Position numbers and translations under genes: made by a program. 64,000 bases of DNA from Triops longicaudatus (taxonomy: Eukaryota > Arthropoda > Branchiopoda > Notostraca > Triopsidae). The first letter of the stretch is position 1, and each line of letters starts with the position of its first letter. Where the stretch lies: NCBI GenBank assembly GCA_022885665.1, contig JAGQDJ010000007.1:124001-188000 (forward strand), read 5' to 3'. Below, one piece after another: positions 49,115 through 61,177 of the stretch. Under the pieces are notes generated by a model. It saw only the letters and a list, made by a program, of their open reading frames with translations. It did not search any database and was not told where the DNA came from.

Positions 49115-49441
49115 AACTAGGCCAGTGGTCGGCAACCTACGGCCCGCGTAGTGGAACCGGTCCGCAAATCCAACTTATCCGACTCGCGGCGCTTAGATAG
49201 AAAATTATATCTTATGTAATATAGCCAATTTGGGATACAAGAGATCATACAAATCACAGTCCTTTACGTGTCAAATGTGATCTCAATTTTAAAAGGCATT
49301 ATTTGTGGACAATCTGTCTTTATTTTTTGGTTTAGTTATACTCGGTTAAGTATTTAAATTTTGCTAATTCCGGTCCGCTTTCACTTCACATGGCTTTTGA
49401 TGGCCCGTGAAGGGGGAACGTTACCGAACCCTGGACAAGGC
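49115..49441. mobile_element. Non-autonomous hAT-type MITE, diverged
   Basis: The element spans about 49123-49433 (311 bp). The left end is CAGTGGTCGGCAACCTACGG. The inverse of the right end is CAGGGTTCGGTAACGTTCCC. The flanking 8-mers AACTAGGC and GACAAGGC match at 6 of 8 positions, an eroded TSD. The interior is AT-rich with GC-rich ends and holds no transposase. It belongs to the same broad superfamily as the copy at 25827 but is a different, older family. Confidence 0.7.
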
Positions 49442-49491
49442 CTTGATAATTCATCGATGATAATATATTTCTGAATGCTTTTCTATACATG

Positions 49492-49645
49492 TACAGCAGA
49501 ACATTGCTGTAACGGATACCAGTTATGACACGCAGGTACCACTGTGAAAAAGGTTCACATTTCCCGACAAAACGAAAGGTATTTAGGCTATTGCGGACAA
49601 ATTCTACATCCTCTTGGGTGTCCATTATAGCGAGGTTTCACTGTA
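49492..49645. mobile_element. pogo/Tigger-type MITE
   Basis: A 154-bp element with imperfect terminal inverted repeats. The left end is TACAGCAGAACATTGCTGTA. The inverse of the right end is TACAGTGAAACCTCGCTATA. TA lies at both edges, as expected from TA target-site duplication. The right terminus closely matches Tigger-type ends. No coding capacity. Confidence 0.75.
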
Positions 49646-50296
49646 CTAAGATTAGTCAGCATCTTTCCTTTATCAGGTAACCCCAGAAAACAGTAAACCA
49701 CTTCTTTAAAGTTTGAAATACTGTAATACTTTTGGCATTCCGCGAAGATTTTACAGTAACATAACATTTCATCAGTGTTAGAGTGAAATTAAATAAACGG
49801 TTCAGGAAAGCTGAAGACAACAATACACCGAAATGTCAGCGTTGTTCGTTTTAAGACCAAACCAATAAACGGTATTCACTAAAAATTCTAGGAGATTATA
49901 AATTATTGTTAATGCAATGGTTTAAAGGCAGTAGAATAGAGATAACGGTTAATAGCTAACTGAACGGTGGAAAGGGGTGAAACTATGTTGTCACTTTTGG
50001 TTAACGAGCATATCACAGACTCATTCTATAAGCCCCGTTCAGACTCGTTTCCTTTTAAGTTACCAACCACTTACTTAAAATGCACCTCCTCAAAAATAGC
50101 TTCTTTACGAGCAAAAAAAGCCATCACGTCTAACGTACGCCCAAGCACCAAAAGGTAATAAACTTATTCTACGTAACAGTCGTTGTTAGTGTGCTGAACC
50201 TAAGACTTTCTGAAAGAAAATGGCACACAAAGGAAATTTGTCTTCTCTTACCTAAATTTTAACTAAACTAAGCAAAAAACAGAAAAATGCCGGACT

Positions 50297-51534
50297 TTAA
50301 TTGGGTTTAGCTCTTATAAAGCTCTTTAACTGATTCCACAAAGGATTTTGCATTGACGAGTTTGTCGAATCCATCAGATCCATTTTCCGCGCAAAATATT
50401 CCGGTGGTAAATTCAAACGAAGAGGATCTCTCAGTCTTTTCAAATCATCCTCGACCCGTAACACAGTGTCTTTAAGCTCGTTATATTTGGCAACATCAAA
50501 ACCAGCTTTGCGAGCTTTCTTGTGAAACGAGAATAAAAACTCGCGATCTCTGACGTCTGGAAGCACATAGTCCTAAAAATAAGGTGAAAATTAGAAAACA
50601 TAACATCGTTTCCGAGTCATCACCATGATGAAGCTTTCACATTTTACCTGTTTCGTGAGGACGTAATAGGCAAACGCCGCTACTGAGGTACCGTATGTGA
50701 CAAAATACGTGACGGGTTCCATAATGTCCCATGAATATTCCCACCATGTTAATCGAGCTAGAGCACCAAATTGGAACGCCATTAGTCCTAAACCAGTCCA
50801 TGTTAGAATCGTTGTCCTCCGCTCTGACTTGGCAGCCAACTCTGACCGTTTCTGCAAACCGACAATGCAAAACAAAAAATTATTTCTCCATTTTCGAAAC
50901 ACAAACACGTCGAGTGCTACTAACCTTTTCAAGCGGCTCTAATTCTGCCTGTAATGACTCTAATTGCTTGAACAACTCTCGTTCTTTTTTCAACTGGTGT
51001 TCACTGACATTCAAAGCTTCGTACAGCTGAGCAACTAGATTCTGCACGTCCGTCAAACGTTCCATTTCTTCCTGTAATAACAAATCCATTACCGCAATGC
51101 TGTCAGCCCAATTGTAACTTCGAACTAGTTTGATGCCGAAAAGAACCTTACTCGTGAAAGACGCTCACGGGGAGGCGTCGCCACTCGGTAGACGGTGTCA
51201 TTAATTATCAAGTCGAAATCGTTTTCCATCAAAGATTCAATACTATTCGTGGCCGCAATGCGTTTCCCGTCTACAAAGAGACATTTATCACGTTGGTTGA
51301 CAATAATGCAAATGCAATCCCACAATACAAATGCAAACGGCATAATAAATTTTCACTAATTACCAGTTGTACGTGCAACAACTCGATCCACTCCTCGATC
51401 TTCTTGCTGTATGCTGGTTAGTAAGTCTCCAACGGATTGCGATACTGGCCTCAACGTAAAAATGCACTGTTCTCGACGCGAAGGAAGCGGAATCGTTAAC
51501 TGGGGTAATCCACGTATATAAGCCACGGTAATTT
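50297..51534 (-). CDS. MCU: Mitochondrial calcium uniporter pore subunit, 5' incomplete
   Basis: The Ca2+-selective channel of the inner mitochondrial membrane. Exons in gene order: 51364-51534, 51152-51270, 50925-51071, 50648-50851, 50297-50572; all junctions are in phase. The matrix N-terminal domain contains LPSRREQCIFTLRPVSQSVG, QQEDRGVDRV and FDLIINDTVYRVATPPRE. A coiled coil follows (QLKKERELFKQLESLQAEL). TM1 (GLGLMAFQFGALARLTWWEY), the selectivity-filter signature WDIMEPVTYF and TM2 follow. The C-terminal coiled coil contains DVAKYNELKDTVLRVEDDLK. The first exon here begins mid-codon (phase 1) after an acceptor, so the mitochondrial targeting exon lies upstream on the minus strand. I could not identify it; the next gene on this side is beyond 59 kb, so a long first intron is possible. 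Confidence 0.95.
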
Positions 51535-53800
51535 CTGTGCAGAAAACAGGAAGGACAAAGAAACGTCAATTTTAATTTTACTCCTGTATAAAAACAAAAT
51601 TGCCTACTGCGCTTAGGGGGGTAATGGCATTCCTTTGAAAGTAAAGGGAAAAAAATAATAATTTTCCTTCTCTGGAATGTGCTTTCTCTTACGCAGGTAG
51701 TGCCTTTTCTTGCTTACACTAGAAAACAAGACATAATATCCAATCTTCCTATTCTCATCCCACCACTTGAAGGAATGATGGAAAATGGCCAAAGATCAAA
51801 TGGATTCTACATACTAACATAGGTCATACGTGGGTACGTAAAGAAACACAGCTCTTGGGTAAAAACGGTGTCAGAGTTCTGGCGTTTCAAGAAGAAGATG
51901 GTGGAGAAAGCTTGGGAGAAAGCTTTCTCCAGCTTTCTGGATCACACCATCATACAAACGCTACGGGTAACTTTTTCTAACACATGTCACTGGCATGGTG
52001 TCAAGGAGCCATGCTGCTACTTCGCGTTTGGAGCCATCAGATAAAGGCATGGATATCCGAGGTGCAGACGAAAATTCTTAGAATGCGCTTTAATCTTTCT
52101 GCAAACAAGCTGCTAGCAAATAATTCACTATTTTACTTAATACAACAATTTAAAGTTTAAACAACTAATATATAAATACTGTAATAGTGTTTATTAATCA
52201 CTTTTAAAAGGTCTGGGTCGTGCTTGTTACCGTTCCTGATATAGTGAACAACTTTATTCATGTTTGAATACTTGTTAGATTTGTTGTTACATTTATTTCT
52301 ACATTTGCAACAATGATTGCGCATTTAGAGATATCGTTCGCATAAGCATCTGCCTACTATACGTTGATAGAGCTTTTCTTTGCAACATCGTGATGTTTCA
52401 CTTGAGTTAGTCGACTATTTGATAATCGAACATTCAATTAAATCTAACAAAAAGTATTAATTACATAAAACTTTTACATTATGAGCGTCAATAATTACAC
52501 AAACTCTTTGTTATCCTATTATATGAGAATACTGCAATTTTACTCTACATTTGTGAACTGAAGGTTGCCAGGTTAGGCCTTGGGTTATGTAACTACCCTG
52601 GTATGGCAGGATGATCAAGGCAAAATAGCATAAATGCTGAAAAAATATCAAGGCTTAGCATGACAACGTACAACTAGCTCCTATTTCATATTTCTCATTT
52701 CTACTAAGAGAAATATCGATTCAGTTACCGCGAAAAATGTTCCATGGAGAGAATACTGTTTGGACGATCTTCTTGTTTAAAAGAATGTACACGTTTGCCA
52801 AACGGAAAAGGTAGAAATATTTTGAGGAATATTTTTAAAAGGAAAACCCTGGTAAAAAAAAAAAAACGTCATTTGTATCCCACAAATACCTTCGATTGAC
52901 TCCGTACAGTGAACACGTAAGAGACGCTGTTATTGTCACGTACGGGTACATTTGCACGAGCCTCAAAATAATCCTCGTAAGACAAAAGTCACGAGAATAC
53001 CCCTTTTTAAAGACTTTAGCCGAGTAAATGTCACAAAAGTTAGGTTAACATAATCTCCCGAGCAGTTTACCATGTTCCAGACATTTTTTAACAGGAGAAA
53101 GAATGTAAACATAACTGCAAAATTCCGGAACGCTACGCGGTGTGCATTGGAACGGCAGGTTGTTTCAAAACTGCCCTTCTAATTTGCATGACACTAAAAA
53201 TTCATATAATGATAATAAAAGTATACTAATGCTAAAGGAAGACAGAACTATGAAACACTCGAGGAACGAAAAATGAAAGTAAGTCCATAGAAAACTGAGA
53301 TGGTTGATGAAAACCAATTAACAAAAATAAGACAACATCAAAACTGTGAAAAAATTTATTCAAAACCATTCCATTTCGCCAAAACGTTTGCTTCAATGTA
53401 CAAAAAGTCCAATTTTCAAACTTAATATCTGAACATGTAAGAATCTCTCTCGTCTACTGTAAGAATCTGTGCAATATTTTCCAAAACAAGAGAGAACATG
53501 GTTTTTGAAATGTATGCCTAGAAATTCAATGCTAGGAAAGGAGCGAATCAAGAGACATATATGAAGTTTTGTGTACTCGCAGTGCTCCGGAAAGCAACAC
53601 TTAGCTCAAAGTGTTATAACAAGGCAAGGATTTCAATGCCCACATAAAGAATTAAAGGATTCGAGGTTGATTACACTCTTGCTCGTACCGTTTTCAAGAC
53701 TTTCAAATGCGTATGAATACAAGCAAAAAAAGTTACCGAAGCCTCTTTTCTCCTTTAGCTTTTTGTTGCAATTATAACATGTTTTTTGTTTTACGTTCCT
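51535..53800. other. Probable MCU first intron or 5' flank
   Basis: No supportable exon on either strand. It includes a perfect 16-bp palindrome, GGAGAAAGCTTTCTCC, at 51915-51930. Otherwise AT-rich unique sequence. The missing MCU 5' exon may lie here or further upstream. Confidence 0.4.
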
Positions 53801-53828
53801 CTTTTAAGGCTGACCACGAGTAACAGAC

Positions 53829-54725
53829 TGCTGAAATCCGTGTTCGTGGTTTGCATTATGTTGAAAAGGATTGCGAATGCCAAAAAATAGCACAAAAGCG
53901 GTCTTCTGCTTCACCGCTGACCGAAAGAAATAGTTTCCAGGAGGTTTTCTCAAAAATAAAACCCGTTACGCTTTATAGACGCAGATTTTTTCCCCGGAGC
54001 ACATGCAGACCAATTAGTGTAATGCTTGATAAGTTTTGTAACGGTAAAGCCCGAAAGAGCACTTGGTATTGCCCTTTAAGCCTGGCATTACTCGTGAGCT
54101 AGAGAATTTTGTCAGTAAGAGTGCGACCATTTCCGAATTCGGTCTGTGTCGATTACAAGTTTCCTCCAGTCGAAAAAAGTATCTTAATCAATTAAGTGTA
54201 AAAAAATCGTGTCGCGATCTATTTCGTACAACCTTGGAATACCAAACTTTCAATTTCTACAGGTGGTAAGTACAACAACAGAGCTTTTATCAATGGGTCT
54301 CAATGTCGTTAAACTGGCTATTATCGCTTTTGACGTTATTGAAGGATAGCAAAAAGTGACCTGAAAAGGAAAATTTGAGAAAAACTAACAACCCTCACAC
54401 TAGGAGATATGAACAATTCACTTTCTGAGTACGTTCGAAGAATAGATGAAATTCTTGTTTGATTATCGGAAACCTTACGAAAGATTTTCCCATAACGTTT
54501 TTCCCAGGGTTTGAGACAAACAGCTCGCAATTACGCACTTTCGCCCGAAAAATTCGAAGTGCTACGTCAGTTCTTTTCGGAACACATGAAGAAGAAGAAT
54601 GAATATAAATCCGACAAAGATGCTAAAACATTTCTTGTGGCAGGAGTTATCTCAGATAAGATGGTTTTAATCGTCATCAGCGTGCCATTAAATAGGAATA
54701 GCCTCAAGTTGGAACGCACCGTCTA
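53829..54725 (+). CDS. Weak candidate coding exons, unrecognised
   Basis: Three adjacent open stretches have splice-like edges. The first runs from acceptor gagtaacag (53828) to donor gtaaag (54046) and encodes Cys-containing, basic sequence (HYVEKDCECQKIAQK). The second, about 54105-54265, ends near a strong gtaagt. The third starts after tttttcccag (54508), reads TARNYALSPEKFEVLRQFF then a Lys-rich stretch, and ends with a stop at 54726. Phases do not join cleanly between the second and third, so this is not a demonstrated gene. It could be decayed coding sequence or chance ORFs. No family recognised. Confidence 0.2.
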
Positions 54726-57700
54726 ACTGAGAATGTCAAACATAACATGTGGTTTTCTCTTACATCCGTGTTCGGCCTGTATAAAATGGAACAATATAAA
54801 ACACTTTCGTGTTATGGACCTGAAATTTACTAACTGTACTTTGCACCATTGCAAATGGGCAACTAAACCTTGTACTACATAACCAAGCCCACGTGTAAGT
54901 GACCAAGATTATTCAAGGAAGCCGCATCCCTGGTATCCGGGCTTTTCCTAGCAATGGTTCAAAACCTTAACAGTTCCGGTCAGATATAGTTTACACATAC
55001 TTGGCCGTCTTGCTTCAATAATGAATATATTTTACAAATGTGCTACCTTTCTACTGTTCAGCTAACCACAAGTATTATACTGCATTGTACGCAACGATTC
55101 TTGGTGTTTCAATACGACTACTAACTATCCCATTGGCTCACCGTTTCGCTTCTGCACAACTGAATACAGTACATTCTTAGAAAATATTCTAGCGTGTTCT
55201 AATTCATTTCTACTCGCCAAAAAAGTAACTCGCTTCATTCACTGCAAGCCAACCGGGATACGTGAACAATCTTCGACTCAATATTATAGCGAACGTCGTC
55301 CGAACAGTATAAAAACTGGGTTCGTTATTATGCCTTTCATATGCAGACAAGCTGGCACTATTTTTCTGCACATGTGAAAGCTGAATTAGCACCTTCCCGT
55401 GGAGTTTCGTTCAGAAATGAGGTCCTGATATTCCCAGCAATATAAAATGGCACTTTCAATAAGAGCTGTCACCTTCAACTGACTGCTTTATTTAATAAGA
55501 AACTGTTTCCTGCTGAAAAGAAAAAACGTGTATTTTAACAGTCAAAAACCAAACGAGAAGCTGAAATAAAAAAGCTTCTTATTTCCAGTAATTGTGACTT
55601 AAAATAAGTAAAAACGTAAAAAGTAATGAAAAAATTCTGAGTGAATAATAAATTATAAAAAGTAAAGACCCAGCAAACAGCTCACGTTGTCTCCTTAAAA
55701 GAAGCCATGATATCCCTGAGCATTATTCTGCTTGATAAGCTGAATTGAGCTTAATTTCGTTCCTTCTACCTGAATTCGTATCTGATTTTCTATTAGTTAC
55801 CTTAACCTCAAATCCTTGTCAAGTAAATTAAAACAGATTCAATCCAGCTGTAAGCCTATTGTTGAACCGTCCTTATGTATTTTTATTCTTTTTCCTACTA
55901 GGTAATTGGCATCTTTGAATTAGTTCTCTTGGGTTAGGTCAAGTTTATTTACATGCATAATGCCGAATTTTTATTTTTATTTTTCTTCACTTTTATGGAG
56001 AACCGACTCCAGTAGTCCATAAAAATCCCACGATATGGCACATAACTTTACAGAACACTTCATAATAAACGTCAAGCAGCGCTTTCGATTCGACATGCTT
56101 TTACAATCCACGTTACTTACAAGCATTACGTCAAAACATTAATCAGCTGCCAAAACAAGCCTTTCATCTCCTACGTCCGACCCAAATATACCAACTATGT
56201 CGTAAAAGTGCCAAGATCGTCTAAATCTTTTCAGTACCACAAGAAATCTCGTGGCAGGAAAATGTATGTATTAAAAAATCAAACAAAACAATAAAATAAA
56301 AACTTTCCCCGTGGTGAGAAGCTTGCATTAATTTTAGAAACAAGAAAAGCAACATTGGCACACTTAAAACTAATTGCCTCTACGTTCACGGCTTGGGAAG
56401 ACAGCGAAACGTCATTAAAAAAAAATCTCTCTGAACCCCTATTTTTTACGACAAAACGAAAAAAAATGTGTTCCATTTTTCTTGGACAGTCTAAAAACTT
56501 CCTTTTTTTCCCTTACAACAAGAATAAGCAAGTTAAGCATGATAAGTTCTGGCGCTGTCCACCACCAAAAAGCTTACATTGGTTCATTTAACTTCTTGGA
56601 AGAGTTGCTAGTTAGTTTGCCTCAAAGGCATCAAGAATGAAAAAAAAAACCGCTCTACAACATTTGGGTTCTTTTCTACAAGCTTTGTAATTAAACACTG
56701 TCGTCAATTCTAATAGTAAAAGAACAACTCATCTCCAATAATACGGAAAAGAGCAAACTAGAGAATGCTTTGTTTGTTCCTCCTCTTCAAGTTGAATATT
56801 CTCCATCCATTTCCTCGAAAGTTGTTTACTCTATTATCCCTAAACATCAATTCATAACTTTTACTCTTTGCAAGATCGAAAGTCGAATGACGGGAACATC
56901 GAACTCTTGCCCAACTTTGCCTTTTATAAACCACCCTCCTTTTGGCTAGGTATGCAAACTGGGTTAAATCCATGTCTCGAGGCTGAACGATGACCTACTC
57001 ATACCAGAGTGGTATCTCCTGTCGCCATTTTTGTACTCTCCGTCCGATGGAGAGTCAAGTGGATGCATAACGTATCGGGCATTTAGAGGATCTTTTTTCT
57101 CCTGGTAAGAAAAGATGCGGATGACAGTAGGAGTAAAAAAGGACTATGAACCGCACCTTTGCCTGCGACGATGGCGAAGACCTGCGCCAAAAGAATTTCG
57201 ACTTTTTCCTAGAGTAAATTCGGTCTAGAATGCCCTTTTTCTGGTGGAAAACGACCTTCCGTATCTCTCTTATAGAGCCTTCAGGCGAAAATAAAAGTCA
57301 TTTACAAGTCAAACCATTTTCTTTACGACATCTTCTCTATACTATGCAATGGCTCATTTACATTGGGGTCACACCATCACCAAGAGAGAAGCAGAGAAAA
57401 ATCTTCACTCGCGCAGTCCTCCCAGGGTCAAAAACCTGAAAGATCATGTCACTCTTCGGTAAACAAACCCTCCATAGCGAACAGACAATTTATGATTTAG
57501 GACAAGAAATTGCCGGCTTTCCCCCACTTTCGCTTCAACATGGAATTTGATGCTTAGTTAAATGACAACAGAATGAATGATTAGTACACACAATACGTAA
57601 ATTATAGAAACTAAACAAATAATGCTCAAGATAATTCAGGAATGACAAAAGTGTTACAAAACGAGTGACTGCACGTTTTCACCTACGAGTACTAAAAATC

Positions 57701-59600
57701 TTCCAGATTAGAAGTAACCTTCCTACATGGGTATAAATATGGTAAGTAACTCTGACCTACAATGCTTTTTCGAGTAGAAATAAAACTATATAAATATATT
57801 CATAGATTTTTAGTATTACATTTCCTACTACAGAGGCCGCAATAAAGGAGAAAAATGAATCTTGAATACTTCTAACGTAAACAGATCGTTCAATCAACTA
57901 TTCTGTTAACAAATAATATCACCTCCAATTTAATGCTTCTGCAAATCCGAGCTGTCAACTAATCCTGACACATTGTCTCAAACATATTATTTTGAAGTCA
58001 GATTTTTTCGAAGAAGATTTAAATTATTTAAGTTGCTAATAGCAGTAAAACACAATGAACGCAGTGAGACATTGAGAGAAATATTATTTAAAAGATGTGG
58101 GTGACAAATAAGGAATAAAAGGCTACCTGATACTGCGAAGTTTTGCAAGCATCTATGCGAGCATTCATAATTGTGGAACTGTCGTGTTTTCAACCGAAGC
58201 ATACCCATTGCTTTGTGCTTCTATGGTAGCTGCATTGTACTATTTGTATACTTGCAATCCAACAATAATTTCTGTTGAAATTCCTCTCTTTTCCTACGCT
58301 GCTTACTATACAATCCTGCATGTAACGTAACGCAGCGACAATAATTCATCAGTATACACAGCTCGTTTGAGGAAGTATACGGTTGCACTTCATCGCTAGA
58401 CAAGTGAATGTGAGTATGGAACAGCATGTCAGTACTTCGTGAGAAAAACTTGTCGACAACCCCCAAAATCAAGCTTTACGTGTTTAACGGATCATGCAAG
58501 GATAACACGTACTTGCACGGTACTTACGAATCACGTACTGTGCAATGCATCAGCGATGCGAATTGCAACAAAGGTCTTACATTTCGCAGAAAGTGCTAAC
58601 GCGCATTTGACAGATAAGTTCCGGGGCGATTCGTGAAAAACTGCGTTGCTATAGTAACCTTTAATCAAATTAACGCTAATCGAGTGCTTTAACTCATACA
58701 ACACGAACACCGAAACCCAATTCCATCTCCTTTCACAAACTAATACCTTACCTCTTTCCTCAAACCAGACCATTACAACAGCATCCCTTTTCTCAAATCT
58801 TCCACACGTAATTGACCAAACGTTCTCAAACTCTCTAAATTGCTCTCATTCTCCTTTTTCATCTAACGTTAAAAAACTTCCTATGCCAAATTCCCTAATC
58901 GTGGCAAATTTTCGTCAAACAACTGAGTCTGACCTATAAAACAAGTCCTAACCTACCTAATGTAGGTCTCAGTAATTCTGAAACTTAAAAAAAAAAGAAA
59001 AGAAAAAGTGTTACTAGTATCCGCATCCGTTGCATGCTAACTTATTTATAAAAAAGGATGAATAGAACCAGAAGGTGAGATCACCCCCGTTGGGAAAAAC
59101 GAATCTTCGTACTTGCATGAAGAACTGGTTATCACACGCAGACTTGTCTTTTCTCCTCCATCCACCCTGCAAAGACTTGCATCAGGTTTTCCCTCTTCTC
59201 CAACGTGCAGTGATTAACCAACGAACGGAAAAAATTAGGAGAAAGCGAAAAGAGGGACGGACCTCCTTTCTCCTACCATGGTATGCGTCCTCTTCTGCTG
59301 CTCTGGGTATGTGCGTACCGCTCAACTACCAAAGCAGGATTGGGGGTAATAGGGCTTTTCCTCCCAGCTATGCCATGCTCTCCGGCAGCAAACCAACAGC
59401 TTTTGGCTGGTTTCAGTTCCCTCATATCGCTCCAGAGAGTCAGGTAGCGGTAACAAAAAGGCAAGTGAAAGAGTAAACCGACCTTACAGGAAATTCTTTA
59501 CAAATACTACGTATACCTGGCCACGGCGTTAACTTGGTCAGTTGTTGGTGAGACACTTTTCCGTCAACAACCTGCGTTGCGGACCTTGCTAAGATTGTGG
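54726..59600. other. Gene-poor region
   Basis: No supportable gene. Overlapping frames near 59075-59476 sit in a slightly GC-richer block that may belong to the 5' flank of the following gene, and they conflict between strands. Minus-strand frames at 56758-56973, 58221-58472 and 58531-58773 show no domain and no exon chain to MCU. Confidence 0.4.
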
Positions 59601-59738
59601 TAACACTTCGTTGTCAGCGAAGTGAGCTTTCAGTTTTGTATTTTGCTGCGTTGAAGAAACCTACCAAGCTGAAGTTCTTGATACAACTCAAGTTCTATCA
59701 GCGGTTCGGGTACACAAGTGTGGTTTAATTTGTGACAG

Positions 59739-59833
59739 GACTCTGAGACTCTCGTTTCCCCAAAAAAAGTCTGACTTCCCACAACTGGATACCGATATTG
59801 ACACTGTGACTCATCATCATGGCTATTCAAATG
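59739..59833 (+). other. Possible 5' untranslated exon of the PPxY gene
   Basis: Bounded by an acceptor-like tgtgacag and a strong donor (AATG|gtaagtt at 59834). It could splice to the acceptor tttcag at 60375, giving a leader for the ORF at 60407. The spliced leader would carry ATGs at 59819 and 59831 that open a 34-codon upstream ORF ending at 60465, overlapping the main start. This rests on splice consensus only. Confidence 0.35.
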
Positions 59834-60406
59834 GTAAGTTCCAAGATTTTTTGCATCGGGTCGTGAGCCAATTTTAGTTTACTTGTCACGCCGAAATGAC
59901 AAGGGGCACGTGCCTTCTCAATATGCTCCCAGGATGGTTCGTAGCATTCTTAATGATCTCCATCTCTAACAACTCCTCATAATCACGATCAGCACATGAC
60001 TAAACCTCGATCTGTAGGCAATATTGCACACTCATGTGATTAGATTCCTAGTTTTTCTCGGTCAGAATCACATGCTTCTTGGCTTTTTGAAGAATACGGC
60101 CTTGCAATCTTGTTTGGTTATAAAAGCGCTCTTGTGGGTTTTGTTTCAGTCTCGGAATGACCCTTCTTCTTAATAGTAAGAAACGTACACACGTGTCCCA
60201 AAAGTTAATTCGTTAAAAGTAAAACAGAACTCTTCTGTGAGTACTTAAACAAAAGGATAATCCAGTTACACAGAAATCTACCTAAATCCAGCATAACTAC
60301 CAAAAACCGAAAGGGAAATTGGTCGATGACACACTGCTGATTGAGGGGTGCTTATTAAATTCCGCGAAATTTCAGACCTTGAATGAACGTTTTCCCTTAA
60401 TTCGGC

Positions 60407-61177
60407 ATGCCTGGAGACACACAAGTCGCCTTAAAAGGGTCTTCGCCCTCCACCCTTCCAGGTAACAGGCTGGTTTACCAAAGTTTGGACCGAAAATCAG
60501 GGCGGAAGATCTTACCCCGTGCTGCACTACCGTCATCAAGTGCAGTTGCACTGGCGCGGTCACCCGCACGTACTCAACCTGTGCCGCGATTGCAATCGGT
60601 CCAATCGAACCCTGGGAGCCTGCCTGCCCACTTTCCACTACCTAATTACCCTCCGCCTACTTACGAAGAGAGCCTCCGAGCTTTACCTAGAACACGGCAA
60701 CGAGCCCCTCTTCTTTCAAATGCGTTTGGAAATACGACCCCGTGCAGTCTTGAAAGGTCTTCCAGTTCAGTCAAATCTCATTGTTCCGACCATGGTAGTA
60801 ATAGTAACGACACCATGGGCCTTTGGTTAACATTACGCACCAGTTCCGTTGGCAGTCGCCTAGCTGGATACCATCACCACCACCAGACGAACCCACCCCC
60901 ATCTCCCTGGTTGTCGCAATCCGACTACTACCAGTCCTTAGCGACATATTACCGTACGTTAGAAGACAATACCAACCATAACTGTCGAAACGATTCGACT
61001 GACAAGCCCTACGACAACCACTGCGATGAGCCGTGGTCAGTTTCCTCCTCCCTCGCAACAATAGAACCAACACCCTCTTTCCGGGGACAGTTCAATGAAC
61101 ATTCTTCCCATCACAAGAAAAAGAGATCGTTGTGGAAGACTTTTCTCAATGGTATTGTTCAAGTTTTCGGACCTTAG
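60407..61177 (+). CDS. Intronless 256-aa protein with PPxY motif, family not recognised
   Basis: An uninterrupted 257-codon frame with an in-frame TAA just upstream of its ATG. This length is unlikely by chance in DNA this AT-rich. The sequence is rich in Ser, Pro and Arg and looks largely disordered. At residues 80-90 it has NYPPPTYEESL, a canonical PPxY ligand for WW domains such as those of Nedd4-family E3 ligases. A His run (YHHHHQT) lies in the middle. The C-terminus is basic and then hydrophobic (HKKKRSLWKTFLNGIVQVF), suggesting an amphipathic membrane-binding helix. No signal peptide or transmembrane segment is seen. A second frame across 60519-60830 is taken as a shadow. The role is unknown; an adaptor recruited to or ubiquitinated by a WW-domain ligase is inference. 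Confidence 0.6.
   Translation: MPGDTQVALKGSSPSTLPGNRLVYQSLDRKSGRKILPRAALPSSSAVALARSPARTQPVPRLQSVQSNPGSLPAHFPLPNYPPPTYEESLRALPRTRQRAPLLSNAFGNTTPCSLERSSSSVKSHCSDHGSNSNDTMGLWLTLRTSSVGSRLAGYHHHHQTNPPPSPWLSQSDYYQSLATYYRTLEDNTNHNCRNDSTDKPYDNHCDEPWSVSSSLATIEPTPSFRGQFNEHSSHHKKKRSLWKTFLNGIVQVFGP

Larger units (their letters stand above)
48185..50296. other. Tail-to-tail spacer, CPT1 and MCU
   Basis: Non-coding 3' flanks of two convergent genes, carrying two MITEs (49123-49433 and 49492-49645). The short ORFs here (for example 48846-49031) have no support. Confidence 0.5.

Noticed and set aside
51915..51930. Perfect 16-bp palindrome GGAGAAAGCTTTCTCC
   Set aside because: Isolated, with no gene or promoter context. 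Kept only as a note in the intergenic entry.
59075..59476. 133-codon plus-strand ORF
   Set aside because: Overlaps a minus-strand frame of similar quality, has low-complexity charged and Ser-rich content and no splice or domain support. More likely a GC-richer promoter-proximal block.
60519..60830. 103-codon ORF in another frame inside the PPxY gene
   Set aside because: Shorter, and lacks the PPxY and C-terminal features. Treated as a shadow of the 256-codon frame.
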